A stretch of 64,000 nt of DNA from a virus (IMGVR_UViG_3300028829_003739:1-64000); one strand, 5' to 3'; shown: positions 12,128-22,252, numbered from the stretch's first letter. The notes: generated by a model from the sequence alone, not told the origin. Made by a program: numbers and translations.

Positions 12128-14335
12128 ATGGAGTTATTAGATTTTCATAAAATAATTCCTACATGGGATAACGGAACATGGGGGGAAACAGAGTTTACTG
12201 ATATGCAAGAATATCGGGACTTTGTTAAATCAACTTTTAAGGAACCTGGAAAATATAATTTAGATGATACAAGTAGAATATTTAATGAACAAGCAAGATT
12301 CTTCAGAGAACAAGGTGACGTATACTGTATGGATGCCTTCAGATCTAAAGATTTTATTAAGTACTGGGACGCTGAAAAAAGAAAATCTACCAATGGAGCT
12401 ATATTCCACAGTAACGGAAAAACCTGGTTTTTGCCAAGGGATTACTACTTTTGGATTAATTTCTTACCAATATATGATAAGATAAAAAAGAAATTTGATT
12501 TTGCTCAAGTATGGGATGTTCAATTACATATGGCCTTATATGAAGAGTTAGCAGAAATACATTATAAACATGCTAGCATTACAAAGAAAAGGCAGATTGC
12601 TTCTTCATATTTTCATATGGCGAAACTAATTAACCGTATGTGGTTTGATGAAGGTTGTGTACTTAAAATAGGAGCTTCATTAAAAGATTACATAAACGGT
12701 AACGGATCCTGGAAATTCTTAGATGAATATAAAACTTTTCTTAATTCTAGTACAGCATGGTACCGTCCTATGAATCCTAGCAAGACTTTATTGTGGCAAC
12801 AAAAAATTGAAGTAACAAAAAGTGGTAGAAAAAAAGAAGTGGGGTTAAAAGGAACAATGTCAGGTATGTCATTTGAACAATCTCCTACAAAAGGTGTAGG
12901 TGGACCTTGTTCTATATTCTTTTATGAAGAAGCAGGTATTGCACCTACTATGGATCAAACAGCAGAATACTTATTTCCAGCAATGCAAGCAGGTGATATA
13001 ACAACTGGTTTATTTATAGGTGCGGGATCAGTAGGTAAACTTAAAGATTGCGAACCGTTAAAAGCAATGACTTTATATCCTGATGATAATTCTATATATG
13101 CAGTTGACACAGATTTAATAGATGATAAAGGTACTGTAGGTAAATCAGGTTTATTTATTCCTGAACAATGGGGAATGCCACCTCATATAGATAATTTTGG
13201 TAACTCTTTAGTCAAAGAAGCATTAGAATCTTTAGAAATAAAGTTTGCTGAATGGAAGAAGCAACTGCGTCCTGAGCTTTATCAATTAAGAATATCTCAG
13301 CATCCAAGAAATATCAAAGAAGCTTTTGACTATAGAGAAGAATCTAAATTCCCTCTTACTCTTATAGGTGATCAAAAGAAAAAAATAGAAGACAAGGAAT
13401 ATCCTTATGAGCTTATAGATTTATCAGAAAATCACAAAGGTGAGCTTATAGTAAAGAAAACAACTAAGGCACCTATTACAAAATTTCCTATAAAACTAAA
13501 TGAAGAAGATAAAACAGGAAGTATTGTAGTATGGGAAAGACCTGAAGAAAAGCCTCCATTTGGAATGTACCTTGCATCAATTGACCCTGTATCAGAAGGT
13601 AAAACAACAACCTCTGAATCATTGTGTTCTATATATGTTTATAAAACAGGAACAGAAGTCAAACGTTACACAGAAGATAAAGTAGAAAACTTTATTGAAG
13701 GAGATAAAATTGTAGCTGCCTGGTGCGGAAGATTTGATGATCTTAATAAAACTCATAACAGATTAAGAATGCTGATTGAGTGGTATAATGCATGGACATT
13801 AGTTGAGAATAACATTTCTTTGTTTATTCAATATATGATTAAAGAACGTAAACAAAAGTATTTAGTACCTAAAAATCAAATGTTATTCTTAAAAGAAGCA
13901 CAATCTAATAAATCTGTTTATCAGGAATACGGTTGGAAGAATACAGGTACTATATTTAAAAATCATTTACTTAACTATCTTATAGAGTATTTAAAAGAAG
14001 TTGTAGAAGAAGATATTAATGATGATGGTGAAATTTTAAAAAAGCATTTTGGTATAAGAAGAATACCTGATAGAATGGCTTTAATAGAAATGGAAGCATA
14101 CCGTGACGGTGTTAACGTTGATAGACTTATATCATTAGCGGCTTTAATAGCATTTGCAAAAATAAGAGAATCAAATACAGCAAGGCCCGTCAGGATTGAG
14201 AATGAATTAGATAATACCTTGCAAAATTCAGGAAATTTATATAAATTAAATAGTAGTGCCTTTCGTAATATTTCTAAGAATAAAGGTTACACTAAAGGAA
14301 ATAATAAAAGGTCACCATTTAAACGTATACGCTAG
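12128..14335 (+). CDS. terL: Terminase large subunit
   Basis: A 735-residue packaging motor: an N-terminal ATPase that drives DNA into the capsid and a C-terminal RNase H-like nuclease that cuts the concatemer. The Walker B/catalytic carboxylates are in CSIFFYEEAG (E267/E268). The nuclease domain opens with LASIDPVSEGKTT (D486), and later acidic residues lie in VNVDRLISLAALI near the end. The Walker A is divergent: a basic KKRQIASSYF segment sits where it is expected, as in other crAss-like TerL proteins. The C-terminus is basic (KRSPFKRIR). It is followed directly by the portal gene (TAG then ATG). Confidence 0.93.
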   Translation: MELLDFHKIIPTWDNGTWGETEFTDMQEYRDFVKSTFKEPGKYNLDDTSRIFNEQARFFREQGDVYCMDAFRSKDFIKYWDAEKRKSTNGAIFHSNGKTWFLPRDYYFWINFLPIYDKIKKKFDFAQVWDVQLHMALYEELAEIHYKHASITKKRQIASSYFHMAKLINRMWFDEGCVLKIGASLKDYINGNGSWKFLDEYKTFLNSSTAWYRPMNPSKTLLWQQKIEVTKSGRKKEVGLKGTMSGMSFEQSPTKGVGGPCSIFFYEEAGIAPTMDQTAEYLFPAMQAGDITTGLFIGAGSVGKLKDCEPLKAMTLYPDDNSIYAVDTDLIDDKGTVGKSGLFIPEQWGMPPHIDNFGNSLVKEALESLEIKFAEWKKQLRPELYQLRISQHPRNIKEAFDYREESKFPLTLIGDQKKKIEDKEYPYELIDLSENHKGELIVKKTTKAPITKFPIKLNEEDKTGSIVVWERPEEKPPFGMYLASIDPVSEGKTTTSESLCSIYVYKTGTEVKRYTEDKVENFIEGDKIVAAWCGRFDDLNKTHNRLRMLIEWYNAWTLVENNISLFIQYMIKERKQKYLVPKNQMLFLKEAQSNKSVYQEYGWKNTGTIFKNHLLNYLIEYLKEVVEEDINDDGEILKKHFGIRRIPDRMALIEMEAYRDGVNVDRLISLAALIAFAKIRESNTARPVRIENELDNTLQNSGNLYKLNSSAFRNISKNKGYTKGNNKRSPFKRIR

Positions 14336-17104
14336 ATGAAAATATTTAACGCACTAGATCTTAAAAAAGGAGCTAAAGCAGAGCACAATAGATTGTGGAA
14401 TGTATCCCAACCTTTACAGTTTTTACCTAAATCTGAAAAAGATGACCAATGGGCAGCATGGAACCTAGACTGGCTTGAGTGGAACGGCTTAAAGCAAATA
14501 AGAAGAAATGCTAAAAAACTTATGAAAAACTATAAGTTAGCGGCAGGTCAAATTGATAGAGCTGATTATATTGTAGAAGAAAATAATGATATGCGTGATA
14601 TTGTAGAGCAACTTGCTTCTACAGATGATAATGCATTAGAATTAAAATTCTATCCAATAATCCCTAATGTAGTAAATACTTTAGTTGCAGAATTTGCTAA
14701 AAGAAATACAAAAGTAAGTTTTAGAGCAGTTGACGAATATACACATAATGAGATCTTAGAAAGGAAAAGAGGTGAAATAGAAGATGTACTTGTAAAATAC
14801 GCTGAAGCAAGATTATTAAATAATCTAATTGAGCAAGGTGCTGATCCTGCAGATCCTGAAATCGCACAAAAAATGCAAGAACAGTTACAACCAGACGTTC
14901 TTAAAAGATTACCTGAAATACAAGATTTTTATAATAAAGACTATGAAGTAATACCTGAAAAATGGGCTTCTAAACAACATCTTATAGATACTGAAAGGTT
15001 TCATATGGATGAATTAGAAGAAACAGGATTTTATGATAAGCTTGTTACTGACCGTGAATTTTGGCATATGAAAATGATGGAGGATGACTATGATATTGAG
15101 TTATGGAATCCTGTATTGACTTTTTATCACAAATCGCCAGATGTTAGATATATTGCTGATGGAAGTTATGTAGGTAAAATAGAACAGATGTCAGTACCTG
15201 ATGTAATTGACAAGTACGGCTGGTTAATGAATGAACAGCAATTAGAATCATTACAAAGACATTATCCAATAGGTGGAGCAGGTTATCCAATAGCAGGTTA
15301 TCAGAATGACGGTACATTTTACGATGCAACAAGATCACATGACTGGAATACAGGATCACCATCATTAGGGTATAGACAGTATTCTTCTATGAGAGATAAT
15401 TTTGCTTCTAATGGTAATGATATTATAGAATGGGTATTAGGTGAATCTGAAGATTACTTAGGAGAAAATGCTCCTAATATGTTAAGAGTAACAACATCTT
15501 ATTGGAAGTCCCAAGTAAAAATTGGACATCTAACAAAAATTTCAGAAAGTGGTGAAGTTACTACAAGCATTATAACAGAAGATTATCATGTAACAGACAA
15601 GCCTGTATATAATACTCAACTTATTATTAATAAGACTAGACAAAATTTAGTATTCGGAGAACATATAGACTGGGTATGGATAAATAATGTATGGGGAGGA
15701 GTAAAGATAGGGCCGCAAGGACCAACATTCTTAGGTTTAGAAAACAGTAGCGGAATAAATCCAATATATTTAGGAATAAATCAAAACAATATAAAACCCC
15801 TTAAGTTTCAGTTTAAAGGAGAGAATACTCTTTACGGGTGTAAACTACCTGTAGAAGGTAGAGTCTTTACAGACAGAAATACAAGATCACATTCTTTAGT
15901 AGATTCAATGAAACCTTTTCAAATAGGTTACAACATTGTAAATAATCAAATAGCTGATATACTTATTGATGAGATAGGTACAGTAGTAATGTTAGATCAA
16001 AATACATTACCTAAGCATTCTTTAGGAGAAGACTGGGGTAAAGGTAATTTAGCTAAAGCATATGTTGCAATGAAAGATTTTAGCATGCTTCCTTTAGATA
16101 CTTCTATTACTAATACAGAGAACGCATTAAATTTTAATCACTTCCAACAGTTAGACTTATCACAAACACAAAGGTTAATGTCTAGAATACAGTTGTCTAC
16201 GTTCTTTAAGCAACAAGCTTATGAACAAGTAGGTGTAAGTGCACCAAGAATGGCACAACAATTAGGAGGTAAAGTTTCTGCAACAGAAGTAGAACAAATT
16301 CAAACAGGTTCTTATGCTCAAACAGAAATGCATTTTGTAGAGCACTGTGATCACTTAATGCCAAGAGTACATCAAATGAGAACAGACTTATCACAATGGT
16401 ACCATTCTACTAAACCGTCATTTAGATTACAAATTACTACATCTTTAGATGAAAGAGTTAATTTTGAAATAAACGGTAAAGACTTAATGCTACGTGATAT
16501 TAATGTTTATTGTAGTACTAAAGCAAATCATAGAAAGTTATTAGAGCAAATGCAACAACTTGCTGTACAAAATAATACTACCGGAGCTTCTATTTATGAC
16601 TTAGGACAAGTGATGCAAGCAGATTCAATGGGTGCATTAGAGAGTAGTTTAAAATCTATTGAAGCTAAGAATATGGCACAAGCTCAAGAGCAACGTGCTC
16701 ATGAAGAAAAAATGGCTCAATCTGCTATGGAGCAAGCACAACAAGAAAAAGCTATGGAGTTAGAAGCTGAAGCTAGAGAAAATGAAAAAGATAGACGTAA
16801 AGATTTATTAGTAGCAGAAATTAAAGCATCTGGTTATGGTGCTATGCAAGATATAAATCAGAATTTACAATCTGACTTTGCAGATCAATTAGATAAAATT
16901 AAGGATACACAACAATATCAAGATACAGTTAACATACAACAAGAAAAGTTAAATCAAAATCAAGCAAATCAAAGTCAGAAGATGAATTTGAAACGTGAAG
17001 AGATGGCTTTAAAAAGGGATATGAAGAATAAAGATCTTGAAATTGCAAGAGAAAATAAAAATCAATATGAATTAAAAAATCAAAAAGGTGGAAAAGATAA
17101 ATAG
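14336..17104 (+). CDS. Portal protein
   Basis: A 922-residue portal, the dodecameric ring through which DNA enters and leaves the capsid and to which terminase and tail bind. It is identified by its position directly after terL, its size and the portal-like N-terminal part (YPIIPNVVNTLVAEFAKRN, then a long helical linker). The last 150 residues are a Gln/Glu/Lys-rich coiled coil (HEEKMAQSAMEQAQQEKAME ...), longer than in most portals, which could form an internal barrel extending into the capsid. The gene ends in a 119-base gap with a short hairpin (17152-17166) and a promoter-like element. Confidence 0.9.
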   Translation: MKIFNALDLKKGAKAEHNRLWNVSQPLQFLPKSEKDDQWAAWNLDWLEWNGLKQIRRNAKKLMKNYKLAAGQIDRADYIVEENNDMRDIVEQLASTDDNALELKFYPIIPNVVNTLVAEFAKRNTKVSFRAVDEYTHNEILERKRGEIEDVLVKYAEARLLNNLIEQGADPADPEIAQKMQEQLQPDVLKRLPEIQDFYNKDYEVIPEKWASKQHLIDTERFHMDELEETGFYDKLVTDREFWHMKMMEDDYDIELWNPVLTFYHKSPDVRYIADGSYVGKIEQMSVPDVIDKYGWLMNEQQLESLQRHYPIGGAGYPIAGYQNDGTFYDATRSHDWNTGSPSLGYRQYSSMRDNFASNGNDIIEWVLGESEDYLGENAPNMLRVTTSYWKSQVKIGHLTKISESGEVTTSIITEDYHVTDKPVYNTQLIINKTRQNLVFGEHIDWVWINNVWGGVKIGPQGPTFLGLENSSGINPIYLGINQNNIKPLKFQFKGENTLYGCKLPVEGRVFTDRNTRSHSLVDSMKPFQIGYNIVNNQIADILIDEIGTVVMLDQNTLPKHSLGEDWGKGNLAKAYVAMKDFSMLPLDTSITNTENALNFNHFQQLDLSQTQRLMSRIQLSTFFKQQAYEQVGVSAPRMAQQLGGKVSATEVEQIQTGSYAQTEMHFVEHCDHLMPRVHQMRTDLSQWYHSTKPSFRLQITTSLDERVNFEINGKDLMLRDINVYCSTKANHRKLLEQMQQLAVQNNTTGASIYDLGQVMQADSMGALESSLKSIEAKNMAQAQEQRAHEEKMAQSAMEQAQQEKAMELEAEARENEKDRRKDLLVAEIKASGYGAMQDINQNLQSDFADQLDKIKDTQQYQDTVNIQQEKLNQNQANQSQKMNLKREEMALKRDMKNKDLEIARENKNQYELKNQKGGKDK

Positions 17105-17176
17105 CTATAGCTATATAATGCGAAATTCTTTTTTATTTACCGTTATTTTTTAAATCTAATAGATTTATTTTATATA

Positions 17177-17199
17177 TAATTGTGTATATTAATATTAGT
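17177..17199 (+). promoter_or_regulatory. AT-rich promoter-like element before scaffold and capsid genes
   Basis: ATAATTGTGTATATTAATAT, about 30 nt before the ATG at 17224. It is a weaker match to the AT-rich family, but sits in the only sizeable gap between portal and capsid genes. A 6-bp hairpin (AAATCT/AGATTT, 17152-17166) just upstream may end the portal transcript. Confidence 0.4.
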
Positions 17200-17223
17200 T
17201 AGTCATAACAAAAACCAATAGAT

Positions 17224-18555
17224 ATGAGTAAAAAAGAAGAAACCACTAATGTTTCTCAGGTCGAAGTTGACATTGATGAATTATTAGGTGTAGGGACAGA
17301 CACGGTAATGTTAGCAGATGAATCAAATGATACAGCTGTTAAAGAAGATACAGATAAGAAAAGTATTTTTGCTCCATTAAGTCCCGACTTATCGTTCCTT
17401 GACAAGCCAGAAAATAAATCTGGCAATGAGAATAAAGTAGAAGCTAAAGCAGATGCTACTGAAGATAAAGAAGAAGAAACTGTTGCAGAAAATGCAACAA
17501 CTGAAACTTCTAAAGAAGAAGTAGCTGATTTTCTTGATACTCCTGAATTTGAAAATGAAGTTGAAAATTCAGAAGATGATAAAAAGAAAGGTGGTAGACC
17601 TACAGCGTTAGTTTCAGCAACTAAAAATCTAATTGAAAACGGATTATTAAATCCTTTTAGAGATGATAATGGTGATGCTGAATCTGTTGAAAACTACACT
17701 GCTGAAGATTTTGAAGAATTGATTAAAGTTAATTTAGAACATAAATCTAAAGAACTTGAGGAAAAAATGCCTGAACAATTCTTTAAAAACATGCCTCGTG
17801 AAATGCAAGAAGCCTACGCATATATTGCTGAAGGTGGGACTGATATCAAAAGCATGTTTTCTGCCCTATCTACATCTGTTGAAGTTGCCGAGTTAGATCC
17901 TGGCAAAGAACCTCATCAGAAGCAAATAATTAGAACATATTTAAATGCTACTAATTACGGAACTCCTGAAGAAATAGAAGATGAACTTTATAGTTTAGAA
18001 GATAGAGGAGATTTAGAAAAGAAAGCTAATCAGTTTAAACCAAAACTTGATAAAATGCAAGAGCAGATAGTTGCTGATAAAATTGCAAGACAACAAGAAG
18101 AAGTTAAACAAAGACAAGCATCTTCACAAATGTACATTGATAGTGTATATTCTACTTTAGAAAAAGGTGAGTTAAATGGACTTAAACTTGACACACAAAC
18201 ACAGAATATGTTATATTCAGGTTTAGTACAGTCTAATTACTCATCAATGAATGGCAACGGTTATACAAATATGTTAGGTAACCTTTTAGAAAAATACCAG
18301 TGGGGTACTAAAGATGAAAAACCAAGACATGATTTGATTGCTGAAGCATTATGGTTGTTAGCTGATCCGACTGGATATAAGTCAAAGCTTAAAGAAGACA
18401 CGGAAAAGCAAACACATGAAAAGACATTAAGAACTTTAAAGACTGAGCAGTCTAGTAAAAATATTTCTAGTAGTTCAGTTAAAGAAGAAAAACCTTCTAG
18501 CAGAAGTGTATCAAGGGGAATACCAAGACCTAAGAGAAACTTTTTCGGAAGATAA
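17224..18555 (+). CDS. Putative capsid scaffolding protein
   Basis: A 443-residue, highly charged protein between portal and major capsid genes, the usual place of the scaffold that directs shell assembly and is later removed. Residues 1-130 are very acidic and low in complexity (EDKEEETVAENATTETSKEE). The middle is helical with coiled-coil stretches (KKANQFKPKLDKMQEQIVAD). The C-terminus is short and basic (SRGIPRPKRNFFGR), as in scaffolds that contact the coat protein by a basic tail. No protease motif is seen. The call rests on position and composition, not on homology. Confidence 0.75.
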   Translation: MSKKEETTNVSQVEVDIDELLGVGTDTVMLADESNDTAVKEDTDKKSIFAPLSPDLSFLDKPENKSGNENKVEAKADATEDKEEETVAENATTETSKEEVADFLDTPEFENEVENSEDDKKKGGRPTALVSATKNLIENGLLNPFRDDNGDAESVENYTAEDFEELIKVNLEHKSKELEEKMPEQFFKNMPREMQEAYAYIAEGGTDIKSMFSALSTSVEVAELDPGKEPHQKQIIRTYLNATNYGTPEEIEDELYSLEDRGDLEKKANQFKPKLDKMQEQIVADKIARQQEEVKQRQASSQMYIDSVYSTLEKGELNGLKLDTQTQNMLYSGLVQSNYSSMNGNGYTNMLGNLLEKYQWGTKDEKPRHDLIAEALWLLADPTGYKSKLKEDTEKQTHEKTLRTLKTEQSSKNISSSSVKEEKPSSRSVSRGIPRPKRNFFGR

Positions 18556-18593
18556 AAAAGTAAATTAATTATAAACAATAAACCTGTAACACA

Positions 18594-20222
18594 ATGAGTA
18601 CACCAGTATGGAACAATGGGCTGTTTTTAAGAGATACCTCTTATCAAGCAAGCTCGCACATTGATTCTTACCACTTAGCTAGCATGTTGAAAGATGCAGA
18701 ACCTATGGACATGGGACCAGTAGATATCTGGGCTATGACACAGAAGGTTGAAATGCCTCTTTACCAAATGTCAAGCTTTGGAGGAAAGAACGTGATCGAA
18801 GTAGACAATATCAGAGGTGAGTATAAGTGGACAACGCCAGTGGCAAATGATCTTCCTTATATCGTTGAAGATATTGAAACTGCAAACAAAAGAAAAGGTA
18901 TTGACGGTACCACTTTCAAAATCAAACTTAATAAGAGAGAGTTTGGACACGGAGATATCATTACTTATGATAAGTATAATGGTGTTGAATTATTAATTTC
19001 TAGTGAAGAAGATATCTTACCTTTAGGTGACGGTTTCATTTACACTGTGCAATTAGTGAACAATGACTCTTATAAGTTTTTAGATGACAAGTTTTTAGCA
19101 TCTGGAACTAAGTTTTTCAGAAAAGGTTCTGCTAGAGGTGAGTACGGAGAAAGATTCTCTGACATCACAACTAAGTCAGGATACAGAGAATTCTACAACT
19201 ATGTAGGAGGAGCTGAAGCACACGTTCATTATTCTATCTCATCTAGAGCTGATATGCAGATCAAAGGTGGTATGAATGCTGACGGTACTGTACCAGTTAC
19301 TGAAATCTGGAGAAACTTTGATAAGTCTATGGATCCATCAGTATCTTCTATTGAAGACATGGTATCTAAAATGGGTAAAGATTATGTAAAGAGAGCTGTT
19401 GCTAACGGTGACCTTTCTAGATCTTTCTTAACTAATCTTGAAGCAGCTCACTTAACTAAAGTAGCTACCGATATTGAAACTTACTTAATGTGGGGTCATG
19501 GTGGTAGAGCTAGACAAGACGGTCCAGATGATATCAGATTATCTGTAGGTTTATGGAAGCAACTTGATAACTCTTTCAAAAGAGTGTACAACAAGTCTTC
19601 TTTCAACTTAGAGTTATTCAGAGCAGAGTTATATAACTTCTATGCTGGTAAAGTTGACTTCCAAGGTCCAGATCCAGGTAGAAAAGTTGTAGTTCAAACA
19701 GGTATGGGAGGAATGAGAATGATTAATGAAGCTATCAAAAGAGAAGCTGCATCTCAAAACTTCTACATTGATCCGTCTGAGAAATCAGGTATCGGAGCAA
19801 TCAAAGGTACAGGTATGAACTTAGGACTTGGTTATTCTTACACTAGCTATGTAATTCCATTCTTAGCTAATGTAGAATTTGTAATCAACCCTGCATTTGA
19901 TAATGTTCACACTAATGATATTGAGAACCCAATCATTGATGGTAATCCTTTATCTTCTTATTCATTCATCATCTTTGATATCACTGATAACACTAATGAC
20001 AACATTTATATGTTGAAACTTAAGTGGGATTCAGAACTTAAATGGTGGTACCAAAACGGTACAATGGATTACATGGGAAGAACTCAAGGATTCCAGTCTT
20101 CAGGTCAGTTTAACGGATATAGAGTTTATATGACTCAAGTAATGCCGGCAATCTGGGTAAAAGACCCGACTAAAGTTCTTAAAATTGTAATGAGAAACCC
20201 AGTTACTGGAGGATCATTCTAA
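18594..20222 (+). CDS. Major capsid protein
   Basis: A 542-residue protein with the features of crAss-like major capsid proteins (HK97 fold in solved examples): conserved-looking N-terminal region (LFLRDTSYQASSHIDSYHLA, MSSFGGKNVIEVDNIRGEYK), and length typical of the family. Position after the scaffold-like gene agrees. The coding sequence uses noticeably more C-ending codons (AAC, TTC, ATC) than its neighbours, as expected for a very highly expressed gene. A strong terminator follows 16 bases after the stop (20238-20265). No SD is seen; the ATG is preceded by an A-rich leader. Confidence 0.92.
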   Translation: MSTPVWNNGLFLRDTSYQASSHIDSYHLASMLKDAEPMDMGPVDIWAMTQKVEMPLYQMSSFGGKNVIEVDNIRGEYKWTTPVANDLPYIVEDIETANKRKGIDGTTFKIKLNKREFGHGDIITYDKYNGVELLISSEEDILPLGDGFIYTVQLVNNDSYKFLDDKFLASGTKFFRKGSARGEYGERFSDITTKSGYREFYNYVGGAEAHVHYSISSRADMQIKGGMNADGTVPVTEIWRNFDKSMDPSVSSIEDMVSKMGKDYVKRAVANGDLSRSFLTNLEAAHLTKVATDIETYLMWGHGGRARQDGPDDIRLSVGLWKQLDNSFKRVYNKSSFNLELFRAELYNFYAGKVDFQGPDPGRKVVVQTGMGGMRMINEAIKREAASQNFYIDPSEKSGIGAIKGTGMNLGLGYSYTSYVIPFLANVEFVINPAFDNVHTNDIENPIIDGNPLSSYSFIIFDITDNTNDNIYMLKLKWDSELKWWYQNGTMDYMGRTQGFQSSGQFNGYRVYMTQVMPAIWVKDPTKVLKIVMRNPVTGGSF

Positions 20223-20237
20223 GAATAGTTAATTTAG

Positions 20238-20265
20238 AAAAGGAGGGGGTAACTCCTCCTTTTTT
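20238..20265 (+). terminator. Strong terminator after the major capsid gene
   Basis: AAAAGGAGG and CCTCCTTTT form a 9-bp stem around an 8-nt loop, with a six-T run at 20260-20265. It separates the capsid gene from the next gene and probably sets a high capsid transcript level. Confidence 0.9.
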
Positions 20266-20308
20266 ATTTTAGTTGTCAATACATATTAACCAACAAAAAT
20301 TAAATAAA

Positions 20309-21442
20309 ATGGCAAAAAGATCATTATCAAAAGAAACGACTGCGGACATAAAAGGCGCACCTACAGCTTCAGTATTAGAAGCAAAAGTTCCAGATACATT
20401 AACTAAAACTCCAAAAGTGGTGAAGAAAAAAGCAAAAGCACATTTTACTGAAATCTTCAAAGGCACTGGAAAGATTGCAGTTAAACCATATGTAGATCCT
20501 GATTCAGAAAACATGGGATTAGAAGATTATGGTTTTGCTTTATTTCCAGGTACATATCATGAAGAGCAAATTGCTGCAATAGAAAGAAATGGTATTGTAA
20601 GGTTTATTACAGGATTAGACGAGTATGCTCCTGAAGTACAAAACATTAAAAATGTTGAGCAAAAAGAAGCTGTTATAGGAAACATAAGAGAAGTAGTTGC
20701 TTACTTAGAAAAAGCATTAGCAACTAATGTACTTAAAACAGAAGATGAGGATTTTTGGAATAAAGTAAAATTACTTAGACCTGATAATCACGATTTTTGG
20801 TCAAAAATATCTATTAAGTGTAGTAATGAACCTACACACATAAATCCTCAGAATGATCCTTACGACCTAATCAAATTTATGGCTATAGAAGCAGGAGGAT
20901 TTGATTTAGTAGCAAAATCATTTGAAGATGCTCAGGCTCAAGCAGTTGCGCCTAAATTCTTTTTAGATAAAGAGATACATACAACATCAAGTAGAACTAG
21001 TTACAAGAAATTACGTAACAAAGCTCTTTCAGCACTTGACAAAATGTTTAATAGCAATCCTAAAAAATTATTCTATGTGTCTAAAGTATTAGATACTGAT
21101 AGTGCAAGTTATAAAACAAACACTCCTACTGACGTATTATATGACGTTATGGATGACTTTATAGCAGGGTTAGGTATTGAAACAAATAAATCTAAAGCAG
21201 CTGAAAGATTTATTGATACTTGTGATCTTGATATGGAAACTTTAAAATTAAAAGCAGTTGTTAAAGATGCAACGTTTTTTAGATTTATAAGTTTAAAAAC
21301 AGATGGAATGTTATATCATAGCGCAACAAGTACTATGTTAGGTAGAAATGTTGCAGATGTAGTTATATATTTAAAGAATCCTGTAAATGAAGATATACTT
21401 ATAAGCATATTGCAAGAAGTTGAATCTTTTTGGAATGAGTAA
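20309..21442 (+). CDS. Putative virion protein following the capsid gene
   Basis: A 377-residue protein. The ATG at 20309 (MAKRSLSKETTADIKGA) is preferred over a TTG further upstream at 20273. Residues 1-60 are basic and disordered. The remainder is helical and globular with no recognised domain (for example GFALFPGTYHEEQIAAIERN, FKGTGKIAVKPYVDPDSENM). Genes of this type directly follow the capsid gene in other crAss-like phages, suggesting a head accessory or a protein at the portal vertex; that is from memory and position. A promoter-like element begins two bases after its stop. Confidence 0.75.
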   Translation: MAKRSLSKETTADIKGAPTASVLEAKVPDTLTKTPKVVKKKAKAHFTEIFKGTGKIAVKPYVDPDSENMGLEDYGFALFPGTYHEEQIAAIERNGIVRFITGLDEYAPEVQNIKNVEQKEAVIGNIREVVAYLEKALATNVLKTEDEDFWNKVKLLRPDNHDFWSKISIKCSNEPTHINPQNDPYDLIKFMAIEAGGFDLVAKSFEDAQAQAVAPKFFLDKEIHTTSSRTSYKKLRNKALSALDKMFNSNPKKLFYVSKVLDTDSASYKTNTPTDVLYDVMDDFIAGLGIETNKSKAAERFIDTCDLDMETLKLKAVVKDATFFRFISLKTDGMLYHSATSTMLGRNVADVVIYLKNPVNEDILISILQEVESFWNE

Positions 21443-21443
21443 G

Positions 21444-21464
21444 AAATTTAGTATATTATTATAC
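21444..21464 (+). promoter_or_regulatory. AT-rich promoter-like element
   Basis: AAATTTAGTATATTATTATA (then C), a near-consensus member of the AT-rich family, immediately after the stop codon at 21442. A hairpin (21476-21510) lies between it and the next ATG at 21548. Confidence 0.6.
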
Positions 21465-21475
21465 AAGCTTTAATA

Positions 21476-21510
21476 AACAAGGGTAACTTTCTTTAAAGTT
21501 TACCCTTGTT
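21476..21510 (+). terminator. Hairpin terminator or leader structure
   Basis: AACAAGGGTAA (21476-21486) pairs with TTACCCTTGTT (21500-21510), an 11-bp perfect stem that inner bases can extend. Only a short T-rich tail (TTGTTTAG) follows. It may end the capsid-region transcript, or, because a promoter-like element lies just upstream, act as a 5' leader hairpin of the 21548 gene. Confidence 0.6.
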
Positions 21511-21547
21511 TAGTAAATAAGAGTCAATAACACTAAATAAGAAGAAA

Positions 21548-22252
21548 ATGAATAATGCCGCAATTCAGTTAAAGATAAAACAAAGACTTAATAAGTTAGA
21601 CAGTTCTGATTATGATAACATAGAAGCGTGGCAACTTATTGAAGCGTTTAACAAAGGTCAAGTAACTTGGTGTAGAAGACAGTTACATGGAACTAATACT
21701 AAACAGGAAGGTGATGAACAATCTAAAAGACGTATAGATGATTTACAAAGATTGTTAAAGGAAAAAGATATGCCTTTAACAATGAGTGATACATATTTTA
21801 TAAGTCAAGAATTACCTGATGATTATTTTGAATGGAAAAGAATCAGTGTAACTGCCGTAGATAAATGTTGTGATGATCCTAGAAAAATGGTAATCTATTT
21901 AGCGGAAGAAGCTAATGTAGATGAGCTATTACGTGATGATATTAAAAAACCTAGCTTTGCTTGGGCAGAAAGTTTTTGCACATTAAAAAATAATAAAATA
22001 CGAGTATTTACAAACAATGAGTTTGAAATTAATGATGCTGTATTATCTTATTATAGACAACCTGTAAGAATACAAATTGCAGGGATACAAGATCCTTACA
22101 ATCAATTAGTATCATTAATTGATGTTGAATGTGAGTTTAAAGATGACATTGTAGAAGTGCTTGTAGACGAAGCGGTTAAGATATTAGCTGGTGATATAGA
22201 ATCAGTAAATCAAAGACAAATCGCAACTAATGAAGTAGAATCAAATAATTAA
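21548..22252 (+). CDS. Putative head-tail connector / ring protein
   Basis: A 234-residue protein of a type widespread in Bacteroidota podoviruses. An N-terminal helical part (LNKLDSSDYDNIEAWQLIEA, FNKGQVTWCRRQLHG) leads to a beta-rich body (KKPSFAWAESFCTLKNNKIR, VFTNNEFEINDAVLSYYRQP) and a C-terminal helix (DDIVEVLVDEAVKILAGDIE). The helices flanking a small beta domain resemble adaptor proteins stacked under the portal (T7 gp11 / P22 gp4 type), and crAss-like tails contain several such rings. The assignment comes from remembered family resemblance and from location in the head-to-tail gene series; confidence in the exact ring is low. Confidence 0.72.
   Translation: MNNAAIQLKIKQRLNKLDSSDYDNIEAWQLIEAFNKGQVTWCRRQLHGTNTKQEGDEQSKRRIDDLQRLLKEKDMPLTMSDTYFISQELPDDYFEWKRISVTAVDKCCDDPRKMVIYLAEEANVDELLRDDIKKPSFAWAESFCTLKNNKIRVFTNNEFEINDAVLSYYRQPVRIQIAGIQDPYNQLVSLIDVECEFKDDIVEVLVDEAVKILAGDIESVNQRQIATNEVESNN

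Noticed and set aside
20273-20308. TTG start extending the 377-aa protein upstream
   Set aside because: It begins within 10 bases of the capsid terminator; the ATG at 20309 gives a normal Lys-rich N-terminus and leader.
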